Shown one piece after another: positions 15,924 to 22,887 of a stretch of 22,887 nt of DNA. Within the stretch, counting starts at the first letter, position 1. Every line of letters begins with the position of its first letter. The position numbers and the translations under genes were made by a program. Source of the stretch: DATMGU01 sp035555315 (GTDB taxonomy: Bacteria; Pseudomonadota; Alphaproteobacteria; ATCC43930; CGMCC-115725); the NCBI GenBank assembly GCA_035555315.1, contig DATMGU010000093.1, positions 1 to 22,887 of the forward strand, read 5' to 3'. Below the pieces are notes generated by a model, which did not search any database, was not told the origin of the DNA, and saw only the letters and a list, made by a program, of their open reading frames with translations.

Positions 15924-16685
15924 TCAATGAAAATAGGCGCCGCCATCGACGACGATGGTCTGGCCGGTGATGAACCCCGCATCGGGGCCGGCCAGGAAGG
16001 CGACCGCGCCGACCACGTCGCCGGGCGTCATGTCCCGGCGCAGCACCCGGGTGCGTACCGATGGGTCGCGCACCCGCTCGGCCAGCACCGGATTCTCCAA
16101 GACCCCGTCGCTCAACGTGAAGCCCGGCGCCACGCTGTTCACCAGGATCTGATATTGGCCGAGCTCGCTCGCCAGCGCCCGGGTCAGCGAGACGACGGCG
16201 CCCTTGCTCGCGACGTAATGCGCCATGTTCGGGTTGCCCTTGAAGGCGACGCCCGAGGAGATGTTGACGATGCGCCCGCCGCCCCGCGCCTTCAATGCCG
16301 GCAGCACGGCGCGGCAGCACAGAAAGATGCCCAGCGTATTGACTTCCATCACCCGGCGCCATTCGGCGGCGTCGATTTCCTCGAAGGGGCGCGGCGTCAG
16401 GCTGGAATAGAGGCCGGCATTGTTCACCAGGATATCGATGGCGCCGAACGCCCGCAGCGCCACCTCGGGCAGGGTCGCGGTGTCGGCTTCGGAGGCGACG
16501 TCGAGTTCGATGCCGACCGCCCGATGCCCCGCCTCCCGCAGGGCCGCCGCCGCCGCGTCGGCGCCATGCAGATCGGCGATCACGAGGGCGGCGCCGCGGT
16601 CGGCCAGATCGGTCGCGATGCTGAAGCCGATGCCCTTGGCCCCGCCGGTCACGATCGCCACCTTGCCGTCGAGTGTTCCGGTCAT
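15924..16685 (-). CDS. Short-chain dehydrogenase/reductase (SDR)
   Basis: This 253-residue classical SDR has the cofactor loop TGGAKGIG (13-20), D38 at the end of the second strand (pointing to NAD(H)), NNAG (88-91) and the catalytic N116, S144, Y157 (HYVASK) and K161. The C-terminus, FITGQTIVVDGG, is standard. The start is placed at the second methionine: AAGGGG sits six bases before ATG 16685 but touches the upstream ATG at 16691, which would add two residues. It is followed after 12 bases by the 2OG oxygenase; oxygenase plus dehydrogenase suggests sequential oxidation of one substrate. The palindromic element at 16699-16918 lies directly upstream. Confidence 0.95.
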   Translation of the reverse strand: MTGTLDGKVAIVTGGAKGIGFSIATDLADRGAALVIADLHGADAAAAALREAGHRAVGIELDVASEADTATLPEVALRAFGAIDILVNNAGLYSSLTPRPFEEIDAAEWRRVMEVNTLGIFLCCRAVLPALKARGGGRIVNISSGVAFKGNPNMAHYVASKGAVVSLTRALASELGQYQILVNSVAPGFTLSDGVLENPVLAERVRDPSVRTRVLRRDMTPGDVVGAVAFLAGPDAGFITGQTIVVDGGAYFH

Positions 16686-16705
16686 TCGCATCCCCTTATA
16701 CCAAA

Positions 16706-16742
16706 TCTCCCTGAGTCGAACCGCTGGTTCGCCTCAGGGAGA
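16706..16742. other. Long hairpin, first of the palindrome chain
   Basis: TCTCCCTGAG (16706-16715) pairs with CTCAGGGAGA (16733-16742). After one mismatch CGAACC (16717-16722) pairs with GGTTCG (16726-16731) around a GCT loop. Confidence 0.8.
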
Positions 16743-16803
16743 GCCTCAATCGCCGGGCGGCGGACGTCCGTCCGCCTTGGCTTTCGCACCATGCGGTGCG
16801 CGC

Positions 16804-16862
16804 CTCTCGTCGGATCGGAGATCCGACTGCCGGCGTCAGGCGAAGCGATGCTTCGCCGAGAG
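16804..16862. other. Three-way-junction-like nested hairpins
   Basis: CTCTCG (16804-16809) pairs with CGAGAG (16857-16862) and encloses two 8-bp hairpins with three-base loops: GTCGGATC/GATCCGAC (16809-16827) and GGCGAAGC/GCTTCGCC (16839-16857). One base at each junction is shared between stems, so not all pairs can form at once. Confidence 0.65.
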
Positions 16863-16878
16863 CACGCCGTCGCTCGCG

Positions 16879-16919
16879 ATACGCCATCTCGATGAGTGGC
16901 ACTCATCGAGATGGCGTAT
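16879..16919. other. Perfect 19-bp hairpin abutting the SulP stop codon
   Basis: Bases 16879-16897 are the exact reverse complement of 16901-16919, with a GGC loop. The right end touches the SulP stop codon (TTA at 16919-16921). There is no T-tract beyond it on the minus strand, so termination would need to be of an unusual kind; an element end or mRNA 3' protection is as likely. Confidence 0.75.
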
Positions 16920-18652
16920 TAGATCGCCGCCGCCGGCACCTCTTCCGCATCCCCAGCGGCGTGCCTGCGCGCCGAAGCGACCGCGCCGCTGAGCGTCGGT
17001 TTGAACCGCACCCGAGGCGGTCGCACGCCATGGGTCAGCAGCACGTGGCGGATCGCCGGGCGAGCGCCCGAGACATAAATAGAGGTCCCATGGCGGCTTG
17101 CCCTGTCGACGAAACCCTCGATGGCCGCCGCCGCGGTCGAGTCGAGCACCGGAACCGCCGAGAAATCGATCACATAGGCCTTCGGCGGTCTGCCGGTACG
17201 GTCGAGAGCGGCCGCGATCCGGGCGGAGGCGCCGAAGAAGAATGCCCCGGAGATGCGGTAGACGATGACATCCGGATCGGTCGCAAGCGCCGTCTCATAG
17301 GGCGTGAGGATGCCATCCGACTCGGGATCCGGACGATCCGCCTCGACCAGCGGCAGGCCGGCCTCGACCTCGACCGCCTGTGCCATGCGATGGATGAACA
17401 GCAGCGCCCCGATCCCGAAGCCGACCAGGATGCCTTCGGTGAGATCGCGGAACACCACGAGCAGGAATGTGGTGAGCAGCACCAGGGCGTCGCCGGGCGA
17501 GGCGCGGACGAGGGTCGCGAACTCATGCCGACCGGCCATGTTCCAGGAAACCACGGCGAGCACGGCGGCGAGGGCGGACAGGGGGATGTAGCTCGCGAGC
17601 GGTGCCGCCACCAGGATGAACAGCAGCAGGAAGGCCGAGTGCAAGATGCCCGAAATCGGACCACGCGCCCCGGCCCGCACATTGGTGACGGTGCGGGCGA
17701 TGGTGCCGGTGACGCACATGCCGCCGAACAGGGCTGCGACGATATTCGCCACCCCTTGCGCGACCAATTCGCAATTCGAGCGGTGCCGGCGTCCGCTCAT
17801 GCTGTCGGCGACCACGGCGGAAAGCAGGCTCTCGATGCCGCCGAGCAGCGCGAAGGCGAGCGCCGGTGGCAGCGCGTGCATAACCTTGTCGAGGGACAGG
17901 CCCGGCAGATGCGGGGCGGGCAGCGAGTTGGGGATGCTGCCAAAGCGGGTGCCGATCGTCTCGACCGGCAGGCCCAAGAGCCAGGCGAGGGCCGACGTCG
18001 AGGCGACGGCGATCAGGAAGGCCGGCCAGAGCGGCCGGAACCGGCGCACGACGAGAATGGTGGCGATGCCGAGGGTCGCGATCGCCATCGCCGAGGGGTT
18101 GAGCGTCGGCAGGGCGTGAGCCAGCACCTCAAGCTTGGGGATGATCGGCCCCGGCTCCTTGCCGGCCAGCGTCAGCCCCAGCACTTCGCTGATCTGGCTG
18201 GAAAAGATGATGACGGCGATGCCCGAGGTGAACCCGACCGTGACCGGGTAGGGAATGTATTTGATGAAGGTACCGAGGCGCAGGAAGCCGATCGCCACCA
18301 GGATAAGGCCCGAAAGCATGGTGGCCAGGATCAGGCCGTCCACGCCGTCCTGTGCCACGGTCGCGGCGACCAGCACGATGAAGGCCCCGGCGGGGCCGCC
18401 GATCTGAAACCGGCTGCCGCCTAGGACGGAGACCATGAAGCCGCCGAAGATCGACGCGTAAAGGCCGCGATCCGGCGTCACGCCGGAGGCGATGGCGATC
18501 GCCATGGAGAGCGGCAAGGCGACGATCGCAACGGTCAGCCCCGCCATCGCATCCGCCTTGAGATCGTCGATCCCATAGCCTTCGCGCAGCACGGTCACGA
18601 GCTTGGGAGTGAACAGCTCGACGAAGGTGGATAGTCGGGTCTTGGCGGCCAT
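16919..18652 (-). CDS. SulP-family anion transporter with STAS domain
   Basis: This protein of about 577 residues belongs to the SulP (SLC26) family of sulfate, bicarbonate or dicarboxylate transporters. The membrane part has the hallmarks DAMAGLTVAIVALPLSMAIA, GLYASIFGGFMVSVLGGSRFQIGGPAGAF, YPVTVGFTSGIAVIIF and GGIESLLSAVVADSMSG. A C-terminal cytoplasmic STAS domain follows, with YRISGAFFFGASARI and VIDFSAVPVLDSTAAAAIE. The substrate is not determined by sequence. The start is uncertain: I use MAAKTRL; in-frame ATGs at 18658, 18664, 18715 and 18796 exist, but the longest would leave only 22 bases to the divergent gene. The stop codon coincides with the edge of the palindromic element. Confidence 0.93.
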   Translation of the reverse strand: MAAKTRLSTFVELFTPKLVTVLREGYGIDDLKADAMAGLTVAIVALPLSMAIAIASGVTPDRGLYASIFGGFMVSVLGGSRFQIGGPAGAFIVLVAATVAQDGVDGLILATMLSGLILVAIGFLRLGTFIKYIPYPVTVGFTSGIAVIIFSSQISEVLGLTLAGKEPGPIIPKLEVLAHALPTLNPSAMAIATLGIATILVVRRFRPLWPAFLIAVASTSALAWLLGLPVETIGTRFGSIPNSLPAPHLPGLSLDKVMHALPPALAFALLGGIESLLSAVVADSMSGRRHRSNCELVAQGVANIVAALFGGMCVTGTIARTVTNVRAGARGPISGILHSAFLLLFILVAAPLASYIPLSALAAVLAVVSWNMAGRHEFATLVRASPGDALVLLTTFLLVVFRDLTEGILVGFGIGALLFIHRMAQAVEVEAGLPLVEADRPDPESDGILTPYETALATDPDVIVYRISGAFFFGASARIAAALDRTGRPPKAYVIDFSAVPVLDSTAAAAIEGFVDRASRHGTSIYVSGARPAIRHVLLTHGVRPPRVRFKPTLSGAVASARRHAAGDAEEVPAAAI

Positions 18653-18818
18653 CACCATCCACATGTTAACGAATGCGTCGACGATCAGGTAGGATCGGCG
18701 AAAGGGGGACTGCATAACAAGATGAAATGCTGGTGCGGCGCTGCGCGTTTTGCGTGGGGTGTCGCCCAACTGTGGCGGAGCCGGCTTGCTTCGCACTCAT
18801 AGCTCACGCGGGTAAGGC

Positions 18819-19295
18819 ATGAACGAACGGCGTATCCATCAGATTTTCGAGATCAGTGTCCTGCTGAAAGGGGCTCACGCGTTAATCGAGTGCGTCAGCG
18901 GACTTCTACTGGCCCTCGTCAGCACAAGCGCCATCACCGGTCTTGTCAACGCGCTGACCCAGGAGGAACTGGTCGAAGATCCGAACGACTTCGTCGCAAC
19001 GCACCTGCTCAGTTTGGCGCAGGATTTCACCGTGAGCACCAAGCATTTCTATGCTTTCTACTTGCTGAGCCATGGGGTCGTTAAAGCGTTCCTCGTCCTC
19101 GGTCTGCTGAGAGACAAGCTCTGGGCCTATCCCGCCTCGCTTGTCGTCCTTGGCTTCTTTATCGCGTATCAGCTGTACCGGTTCTCGTACACGCACGGCT
19201 TTGGCCTCGTCGTGTTGACGGTCTTCGATGTCATCGTGATGGGATTGATCTGGCACGAATACCGGCTGGTCAGTCGGCATCCGGCATCGCGCTGA
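18819..19295 (+). CDS. DUF2127 family membrane protein
   Basis: This 158-residue protein has about four hydrophobic segments (near 12-40, 75-97, 105-122 and 128-146). The N-terminal IHQIFEISVLLKGAHALIE and the middle KHFYAFYLLSHGVVKAFLVLGLL followed by LWAYPASLVVLGFFIAYQLYRF fit the DUF2127 family, whose function is unknown. It is divergent from the SulP gene and ends eight bases from the convergent aldo/keto reductase. Its codon use is less GC-biased than that of its neighbours, a hint of recent transfer. Only a weak TAAGG precedes the ATG. Confidence 0.82.
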   Translation: MNERRIHQIFEISVLLKGAHALIECVSGLLLALVSTSAITGLVNALTQEELVEDPNDFVATHLLSLAQDFTVSTKHFYAFYLLSHGVVKAFLVLGLLRDKLWAYPASLVVLGFFIAYQLYRFSYTHGFGLVVLTVFDVIVMGLIWHEYRLVSRHPASR

Positions 19296-19303
19296 TACCC
19301 CTC

Positions 19304-20338
19304 CTAGACGGGCGGCGGGCTCACCAGTTTGAAGCCGCCGTCACGCCAATAGGGATAGTATGGATAAGCGGGCGTCACGGCGCTGGCGGCGTCGAGACGG
19401 GCGATCTGATCCGGCGTCAGCGACCACCCCACCGCGCCGAGGTTCTGGCGCAGCTGCGCCTCGTCGCGGGCGCCGATGATCACGCTGGCGACCGTCGGTC
19501 GCCGCAGCAACCAGTTGATGGCGATCTGAGGGATCGCGCGGCCGGTCTCGCCGGCGATGGCGTCAAGGGCGTCAATAACGCGGTAGAGGCGCTCGTCATC
19601 CATGGGCGGGCCGAAATCGGCGGTCTCGTGCAGGCGGCTGACGTTGGGCAGGGGCTGGCCACGGCGGATCTTGCCGGTCAGTCGGCCCCAGCCCAGCGGG
19701 CTCCACACCATCGCCCCGACGCCCTGATCGAGGCCCAGCGGCATCAGTTCCCACTCGTAGTCGCGACCGACGAGCGAATAATAGGCCTGGTGGGCGACGT
19801 AGCGCGGCCAGCCGTGGCGATCGGCGGCGGCCAGCGACTTCATCAGCTGCCAGCCGGAAAAATTGGAAGCGCCGACATAGAGCACCTTGCCAGCCGAAAC
19901 GAGGTCGTCGAGTGCCGCGAGCGTTTCCTCGACAGGGGTGCGGGCGTCGAAGGCATGCAATTGCAGAAGGTCGATGCGGTCGGTGCGCAGCCGCTTCAGC
20001 GCCGCCTCGACGCCCCGCGTCAGGCGCAGGCGCGAGGTGCCGGCCTCCCGCGGTCCATCGCCCATCGGCAGGCCGATCTTGGTGGAGATCAGGGCCTCGT
20101 CGCGACGGGTTCGCAGCGCCTCGCCGAGGATTTCCTCGGAGGCGCCGTTCGAATAGACGTCGGCGGTGTCGAAGAGGGTGACGCCGGCCTCCAGGCAGAT
20201 GTCGATCAGCCGGCGTGCCTGAGCGACGTCGGTATCGCCCCAGGCACTGAACAGCGGCCCCTGGCCACCAAAAGTGCCGGCGCCGAAGCTGAGGGCCGGG
20301 ACCTTCAGCCCCGAGGCGCCGAGATGTCTGTATTCCAT
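19304..20338 (-). CDS. Aldo/keto reductase
   Basis: This 344-residue NADPH-dependent oxidoreductase is a (beta/alpha)8 barrel of the AKR superfamily. The catalytic tetrad is D57 and Y62 (FDTADVYSNGASEEILG), K87 (ISTKIG) and H128 (LQLHAFD). The cofactor end reads VASVIIGARDEAQLRQNLGA, as in YajO/Tas-like members. It probably reduces aldehydes or ketones. AAGGAGA seven bases before ATG 20338 fixes the start. It follows the MFS efflux gene on the same strand, the gap filled by a 23-bp tandem repeat, so the two probably form an operon under the divergent LysR regulator. Confidence 0.95.
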   Translation of the reverse strand: MEYRHLGASGLKVPALSFGAGTFGGQGPLFSAWGDTDVAQARRLIDICLEAGVTLFDTADVYSNGASEEILGEALRTRRDEALISTKIGLPMGDGPREAGTSRLRLTRGVEAALKRLRTDRIDLLQLHAFDARTPVEETLAALDDLVSAGKVLYVGASNFSGWQLMKSLAAADRHGWPRYVAHQAYYSLVGRDYEWELMPLGLDQGVGAMVWSPLGWGRLTGKIRRGQPLPNVSRLHETADFGPPMDDERLYRVIDALDAIAGETGRAIPQIAINWLLRRPTVASVIIGARDEAQLRQNLGAVGWSLTPDQIARLDAASAVTPAYPYYPYWRDGGFKLVSPPPV

Positions 20339-20352
20339 GGCGAGTTCTCCTT

Positions 20353-20398
20353 GTTAACAGCGGGTGTTGGCGGGGGTTAACAGCGGGCGTCAGCGGGG
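20353..20398 (-). repeat. 23-bp imperfect tandem duplication at the MFS stop codon
   Basis: The unit beginning GTTAACAGCGGG at 20353-20375 recurs at 20376-20398 with three differences. The distal copy contains the MFS stop codon (TTA at 20377-20379) and its last codons; the other copy lies between it and the ribosome site of the aldo/keto reductase. It looks like a duplication of the gene's 3' end. Confidence 0.7.
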
Positions 20399-21558
20399 GC
20401 GACGCGAGCGGTACGACCTTCGAGCGTGAGGCTGAGAACCGCCAGGCCCAGGGCCGAGAGGGGGATCGCCGCGGCGATCAGGGGCACCGCCGAAAGACCC
20501 GGGCCGTGGGCGATGACCACGCCGCCCAGCCAGGCGCCGAAGGCGTTACCCAGATTGAAAGCGGCGATGTTGAGGCTGGAGGCCAGGCCTTGCCCGCCGC
20601 CGCCCGCCTGCTCCAGCACGCGCATCTGCAGCGGGGCGACCGTGGCGAAGGCGGCCACGCCCAGCAGGAAGACGGCGACCACCGCGCCGATGCGATCGTG
20701 GAAGGCGAAACCCGCCCCCGTCAGCGCCAGGCTCAGCAGGGCCAGCGTTCCCAGCAGCGCCGCCGAGAGGCCGCGATCGGCCCAGCGTCCGCCCAACAGG
20801 TTGCCGACGACCAGGCCCGCGCCGAACACCAGCAGGATCGGCGAGACAGCGGCCTTATCGTAACCAGCCAGGTCGGTGAGGATCGGCTGGATATAGGTGA
20901 AGACCGCGAACACGCCGCCAAAGCCTAGCACCGTCATCAGCAGGCCGAGCAGCACTTGCGGACGGGCCAGGACCGCGATCTCCTCCGATAGCGGGGCCGG
21001 CGCGACCGTCGTCTCGGCACGGGGCAAGAAGACGGCCAGGACGGCCAGAGCGAGCAGGCCCACCGCGCTCACCGCCCAGAAGGTCGAGCGCCAGCCGAAG
21101 GCCAGGCCCAGCCACGAGCCCAGCGGCACGCCGAGCAGCGTGGCGATGGTCAGGCCGGTGAACATGATGGCGATGGCGGAGGCCTTGCGCTGTGGTGGAA
21201 CCAGACTCGTAGCCACTAACGCCCCGACCCCGAAAAAGGTGCCATGCGCCAGTGCCGTGACCACCCGGGCGGTCATCAGCAGGCCGTAGCTGGGCGCCAG
21301 GGCGCAGGCCAGATTGCCCAGGGTGAAGATGGCCATGAGCACCAGCAGCGTGGTTTTGCGCGGCAGTCTGCGGGTGGCGATGGTCAGGATCGGCGCGCCG
21401 ACGAAGACCCCCAGGGCATAGCCGGTCATCAACAGGCCGGCTGTGGGGATCGAGACATGAAGATCGGCCGCGACCTGCAACAGCAGGCCCATGATGACGA
21501 ATTCTGTGACGCCGATGCCGAAGGCGCCGACCGTCAGGGCATAGAGGGCGAGGGGCAT
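20377..21558 (-). CDS. MFS efflux transporter, AraJ/YdhP-like (DHA1 family)
   Basis: This 393-residue protein has about 12 membrane spans. The start, LALYALTVGAFGIGVTEFVIMGLLLQVAADLHVSIPTAGLLMTGYALGV, is the signature of the AraJ/YdhP/NepI sugar- and drug-efflux subgroup. The loop between spans 2 and 3 is IATRRLPRKTTLL, and motif C in span 5 is LTIATLLGVPLGSWLG. It likely exports a small polar compound or drug; the substrate is unknown. GGGAG about five bases before ATG 21558 supports the start. It is divergently transcribed from the LysR gene across 98 bases, the usual regulator-target arrangement. Confidence 0.93.
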   Translation of the reverse strand: MPLALYALTVGAFGIGVTEFVIMGLLLQVAADLHVSIPTAGLLMTGYALGVFVGAPILTIATRRLPRKTTLLVLMAIFTLGNLACALAPSYGLLMTARVVTALAHGTFFGVGALVATSLVPPQRKASAIAIMFTGLTIATLLGVPLGSWLGLAFGWRSTFWAVSAVGLLALAVLAVFLPRAETTVAPAPLSEEIAVLARPQVLLGLLMTVLGFGGVFAVFTYIQPILTDLAGYDKAAVSPILLVFGAGLVVGNLLGGRWADRGLSAALLGTLALLSLALTGAGFAFHDRIGAVVAVFLLGVAAFATVAPLQMRVLEQAGGGGQGLASSLNIAAFNLGNAFGAWLGGVVIAHGPGLSAVPLIAAAIPLSALGLAVLSLTLEGRTARVAPADARC

Positions 21559-21607
21559 GGGGGCTCCCGTTGCTGGTGACGAGCCATGCAGATGGAGCTT
21601 CCCTCGC

Positions 21608-21636
21608 CTATGAATTAGACTGCTATGAAGACATAG
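21608..21636. promoter_or_regulatory. Candidate LysR operator in the divergent MFS-lysR promoter region
   Basis: CTATGAA occurs at 21608-21614 and again at 21623-21629, 15 bases apart, and the second copy is part of the palindrome CTATG-AAGA-CATAG (21623-21636). The region is clearly more AT-rich than its surroundings and lies about 20-50 bases before each start codon. LysR regulators typically bind such interrupted dyads with T-N11-A spacing between their own gene and a divergent target. Confidence 0.5.
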
Positions 21637-21656
21637 ATTTGTGAGTTGAATTCATC

Positions 21657-22604
21657 ATGGCGCGATTGGAGGTCAACCGCTCTGGCGAGATGGAGGTGTT
21701 CGCGCGGGTCGTGGAACTGGGCGGCTTTTCGACGGCGGCGCGGGCCCTGCGCATGACCCCCTCGGCGGTCAGCAAATCGGTGGCCCGCCTCGAGGGGCGG
21801 CTGGGTGCGCGGCTGATCAGTCGCTCGACACGCAAGCTGCGGCTCACCGCCGAGGGGGCCGCCTTCCACGAGCGCGCGGTGCGGGTCTTGGCCGATATCG
21901 ACGAGGCGGAGCGGGCGGTGGCCGCGGGCTCGGTCCCGCGCGGGCGGGTGCGCGTCAATTCCAATGTGCCGTTCGGCCTGCACCATCTTTTGCCGCTGGT
22001 CCCCCGCTTCACGGCGGCCCATCCGGAGGTCAGCCTCGACATCATGCTGACCGACCAGGTCATCGACCTGATGGACGAGCGCGCCGATGTGGCCATTCGC
22101 GTCGGGCCCTTGCGCCCCTCGCGGCTGATGGCCCGCAAGCTGGGACAAAGCCGGATGGCCGTTGTCGCGGCGCCGGCCTATCTGACCCGCCGAGGCGAAC
22201 CGCGCACACCCTATGATCTGGAAACCCATAACTGCATCGGCTTCAACTTCGCTCGCCAGCGCGACGCGTGGCCGTTCGTCGTCGATGAGGACCGCCTAGC
22301 CCTGCCGGCACGCGGCGACGTCACCGCCGGCGATGGCGAGACCTCGCGCCGTCTGGTCCTGTCCGGCCAGGGTATCGCCCGGCTGGCCCTCTTCCATATC
22401 GGTCCCGACATCGCCGCCGGGCGGCTTGTCCCGGTGCTGGAGGCCTATAATCCCGGCGATGTCGAGGAGATCAACGCGGTCTATGTCGGGCATGGCGGCC
22501 GGCTGCCGGCACGGGTGCGGGCCTTCATCGACTTCCTCGTCGAGGCGGTGGACCTTGAAATCGCGTCGGCGCCGTTCGAGGCAGGCTTCCGCCCTACGGT
22601 TTGA
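21657..22604 (+). CDS. LysR-family transcriptional regulator
   Basis: This 315-residue regulator has an N-terminal winged helix-turn-helix (about 10-68): FARVVELGGFSTAARALRMT, then PSAVSKSVARLEGRLGARL and STRKLRLTAEG. A linker helix and the substrate-binding domain follow (about 95-300; GRVRVNSNVPFGLHHLLPLVPRF, DVAIRVGPLRPSRLMARKLG). This is the PBP2-type effector domain found in CrgA-like LysR proteins. It probably controls the divergent MFS-aldo/keto reductase operon in response to a small molecule, and itself. No strong ribosome site precedes ATG 21657. The sequence is full length and shows no damage. Confidence 0.95.
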   Translation: MARLEVNRSGEMEVFARVVELGGFSTAARALRMTPSAVSKSVARLEGRLGARLISRSTRKLRLTAEGAAFHERAVRVLADIDEAERAVAAGSVPRGRVRVNSNVPFGLHHLLPLVPRFTAAHPEVSLDIMLTDQVIDLMDERADVAIRVGPLRPSRLMARKLGQSRMAVVAAPAYLTRRGEPRTPYDLETHNCIGFNFARQRDAWPFVVDEDRLALPARGDVTAGDGETSRRLVLSGQGIARLALFHIGPDIAAGRLVPVLEAYNPGDVEEINAVYVGHGGRLPARVRAFIDFLVEAVDLEIASAPFEAGFRPTV

Positions 22605-22611
22605 TAGGTGC

Positions 22612-22640
22612 TTGACAGTCGCGCGCGCAATGTTCATGTT
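22612..22640 (+). promoter_or_regulatory. Sigma70-type promoter for the last gene
   Basis: A consensus -35 TTGACA (22612-22617) is followed after exactly 17 bases by CATGTT (22635-22640), a moderate -10. Transcription would then start around 22646-22648, on the ATG at 22647, predicting a leaderless mRNA. Confidence 0.5.
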
Positions 22641-22646
22641 TCGTTC

Positions 22647-22887
22647 ATGGATGTAGCGCAAGCCATAGATCCGGCCGAGATCGCCCCCTGCGACGCGGCC
22701 CCGAACGGTCCCTCCTCGGAGCGGATGGAGGGCTGTGCCCCCAGTTCGGAGCGCACCGAGCGGCATCTGCGGATGCTGCAACGGCTCGCCGAGATCGGCA
22801 TGGAGTTGGCGGAGGCGGTCGGGCGGCAGGCGCTGGAGCAGGCCAAGGCGGCTTCCGAGCCGGCCGAGACACCGCGACAGCCTGGAC
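22647..22887 (+). CDS. Small hypothetical protein, 3' partial
   Basis: From ATG 22647 the frame is open to the end of the window (80 codons, no stop). The reading is MDVAQAIDPAEIAPCD at the start, a serine/glutamate-rich stretch, then the amphipathic helix ERHLRMLQRLAEIGMELAEA continuing with VGRQALEQAKAA. Codons have the strong GC third-position bias of real genes here. The helix resembles that of short uncharacterised alphaproteobacterial proteins, but I cannot name a family. No Shine-Dalgarno lies before the ATG, consistent with the leaderless promoter just upstream. Another frame offers only a few codons before a TAG. Confidence 0.65.
   Translation, partial: MDVAQAIDPAEIAPCDAAPNGPSSERMEGCAPSSERTERHLRMLQRLAEIGMELAEAVGRQALEQAKAASEPAETPRQPG

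Larger units (their letters stand above)
16699..16918. mobile_element. MITE-like or intergenic mosaic palindromic element
   Basis: This 220-base non-coding stretch consists almost wholly of perfect or near-perfect hairpins: 16706-16742, 16759-16776, 16785-16800, 16809-16827, 16839-16857 and 16879-16919. Its ends, TACCAAATCTC and (reverse-complemented) TACGCCATCTC, match at 8 of 11 positions, and both ends are bordered by TTA (16696-16698 and 16919-16921), as expected for a target duplication. A minus-strand frame runs right through it (16696-16902) but reads arginine-rich, without domain character. Non-autonomous transposon or RIME/BIME-like mosaic repeat is an inference; copies elsewhere in the genome would prove it. 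Confidence 0.5.

Noticed and set aside
15039..16895. Long open plus-strand frame antisense to the oxygenase and SDR genes
   Set aside because: It is a high-GC shadow frame: arginine/glycine/histidine/glutamine-rich, no domain, opposite two genes with complete catalytic motifs.
16696..16902. Minus-strand 68-codon open frame across the palindromic element
   Set aside because: Its open state follows from the repeat's GC-rich palindromes; no ribosome site or domain is evident.
16796..18424. Long open plus-strand frame antisense to SulP
   Set aside because: It has low-complexity D/E/R/G/H composition and starts inside the palindromic element; SulP and STAS motifs are clear on the other strand.
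18653..18796. 48-residue N-terminal extension of SulP
   Set aside because: It would leave 22 bases to the divergent gene and does not look like a SulP N-terminus.

Overview
The window is high-GC, tightly packed bacterial DNA, with GC-biased third codon positions and long antisense open frames as shadows. Gene families and organisation (LivK-type and PotD-type transport, an AsnC/Lrp regulator, a PAS protein of the alphaproteobacterial PAS_5 type, many small catabolic operons) suggest an alphaproteobacterium, perhaps Rhodospirillales/Azospirillales-like. That placement is inference: the window has no rRNA, tRNA or marker gene.

Layout. Bases 1-5263 read on the plus strand: the 3' part of a branched-chain-amino-acid-type binding protein, a HAD-family hydrolase, an AsnC/Lrp regulator, then a gamma-glutamyltransferase-like enzyme 6 bases ahead of a D-2-hydroxyacid dehydrogenase. 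From 5271 to about 18652 every gene reads on the minus strand. In transcription order these are: a SulP/STAS anion transporter, a palindrome-packed intergenic element, an SDR and a 2OG-Fe(II) oxygenase pair, a fosmidomycin-resistance-type MFS exporter, a PAS protein, a DUF2332 protein, an MntA-HepT toxin-antitoxin pair, a creatininase-family hydrolase, an RraA/aldolase-family protein and a four-gene polyamine-type ABC importer. A plus-strand DUF2127 membrane protein follows, then an MFS efflux protein plus aldo/keto reductase operon divergent from a LysR regulator. The window ends in a partial small gene that looks leaderless.

How the genes may work together. The creatininase, RraA-like, binding protein, ATPase and two permease genes look like one uptake-and-processing operon for a small amide or amine compound. 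It converges on the gamma-glutamyltransferase and dehydrogenase genes, which could process a related substrate; the substrate cannot be read from sequence. Both enzymes of the operon carry a substitution at a canonical active-site position. The two permease genes are separated by 361 bases holding an apparent antitoxin-gene remnant and a perfect 12-bp hairpin.

The most unusual non-coding structure is at 16696-16921: a chain of six hairpins with weak terminal inverted repeats and flanking TTA triplets, one of which supplies the SulP stop codon. It resembles a MITE or intergenic mosaic repeat. Short tandem duplications (15-bp units at three sites, 23-bp at a fourth) sit at gene boundaries. I do not see a clearly new defence or enzymatic system; the best candidates for novelty are the palindromic element and the variant creatininase/RraA transport operon.
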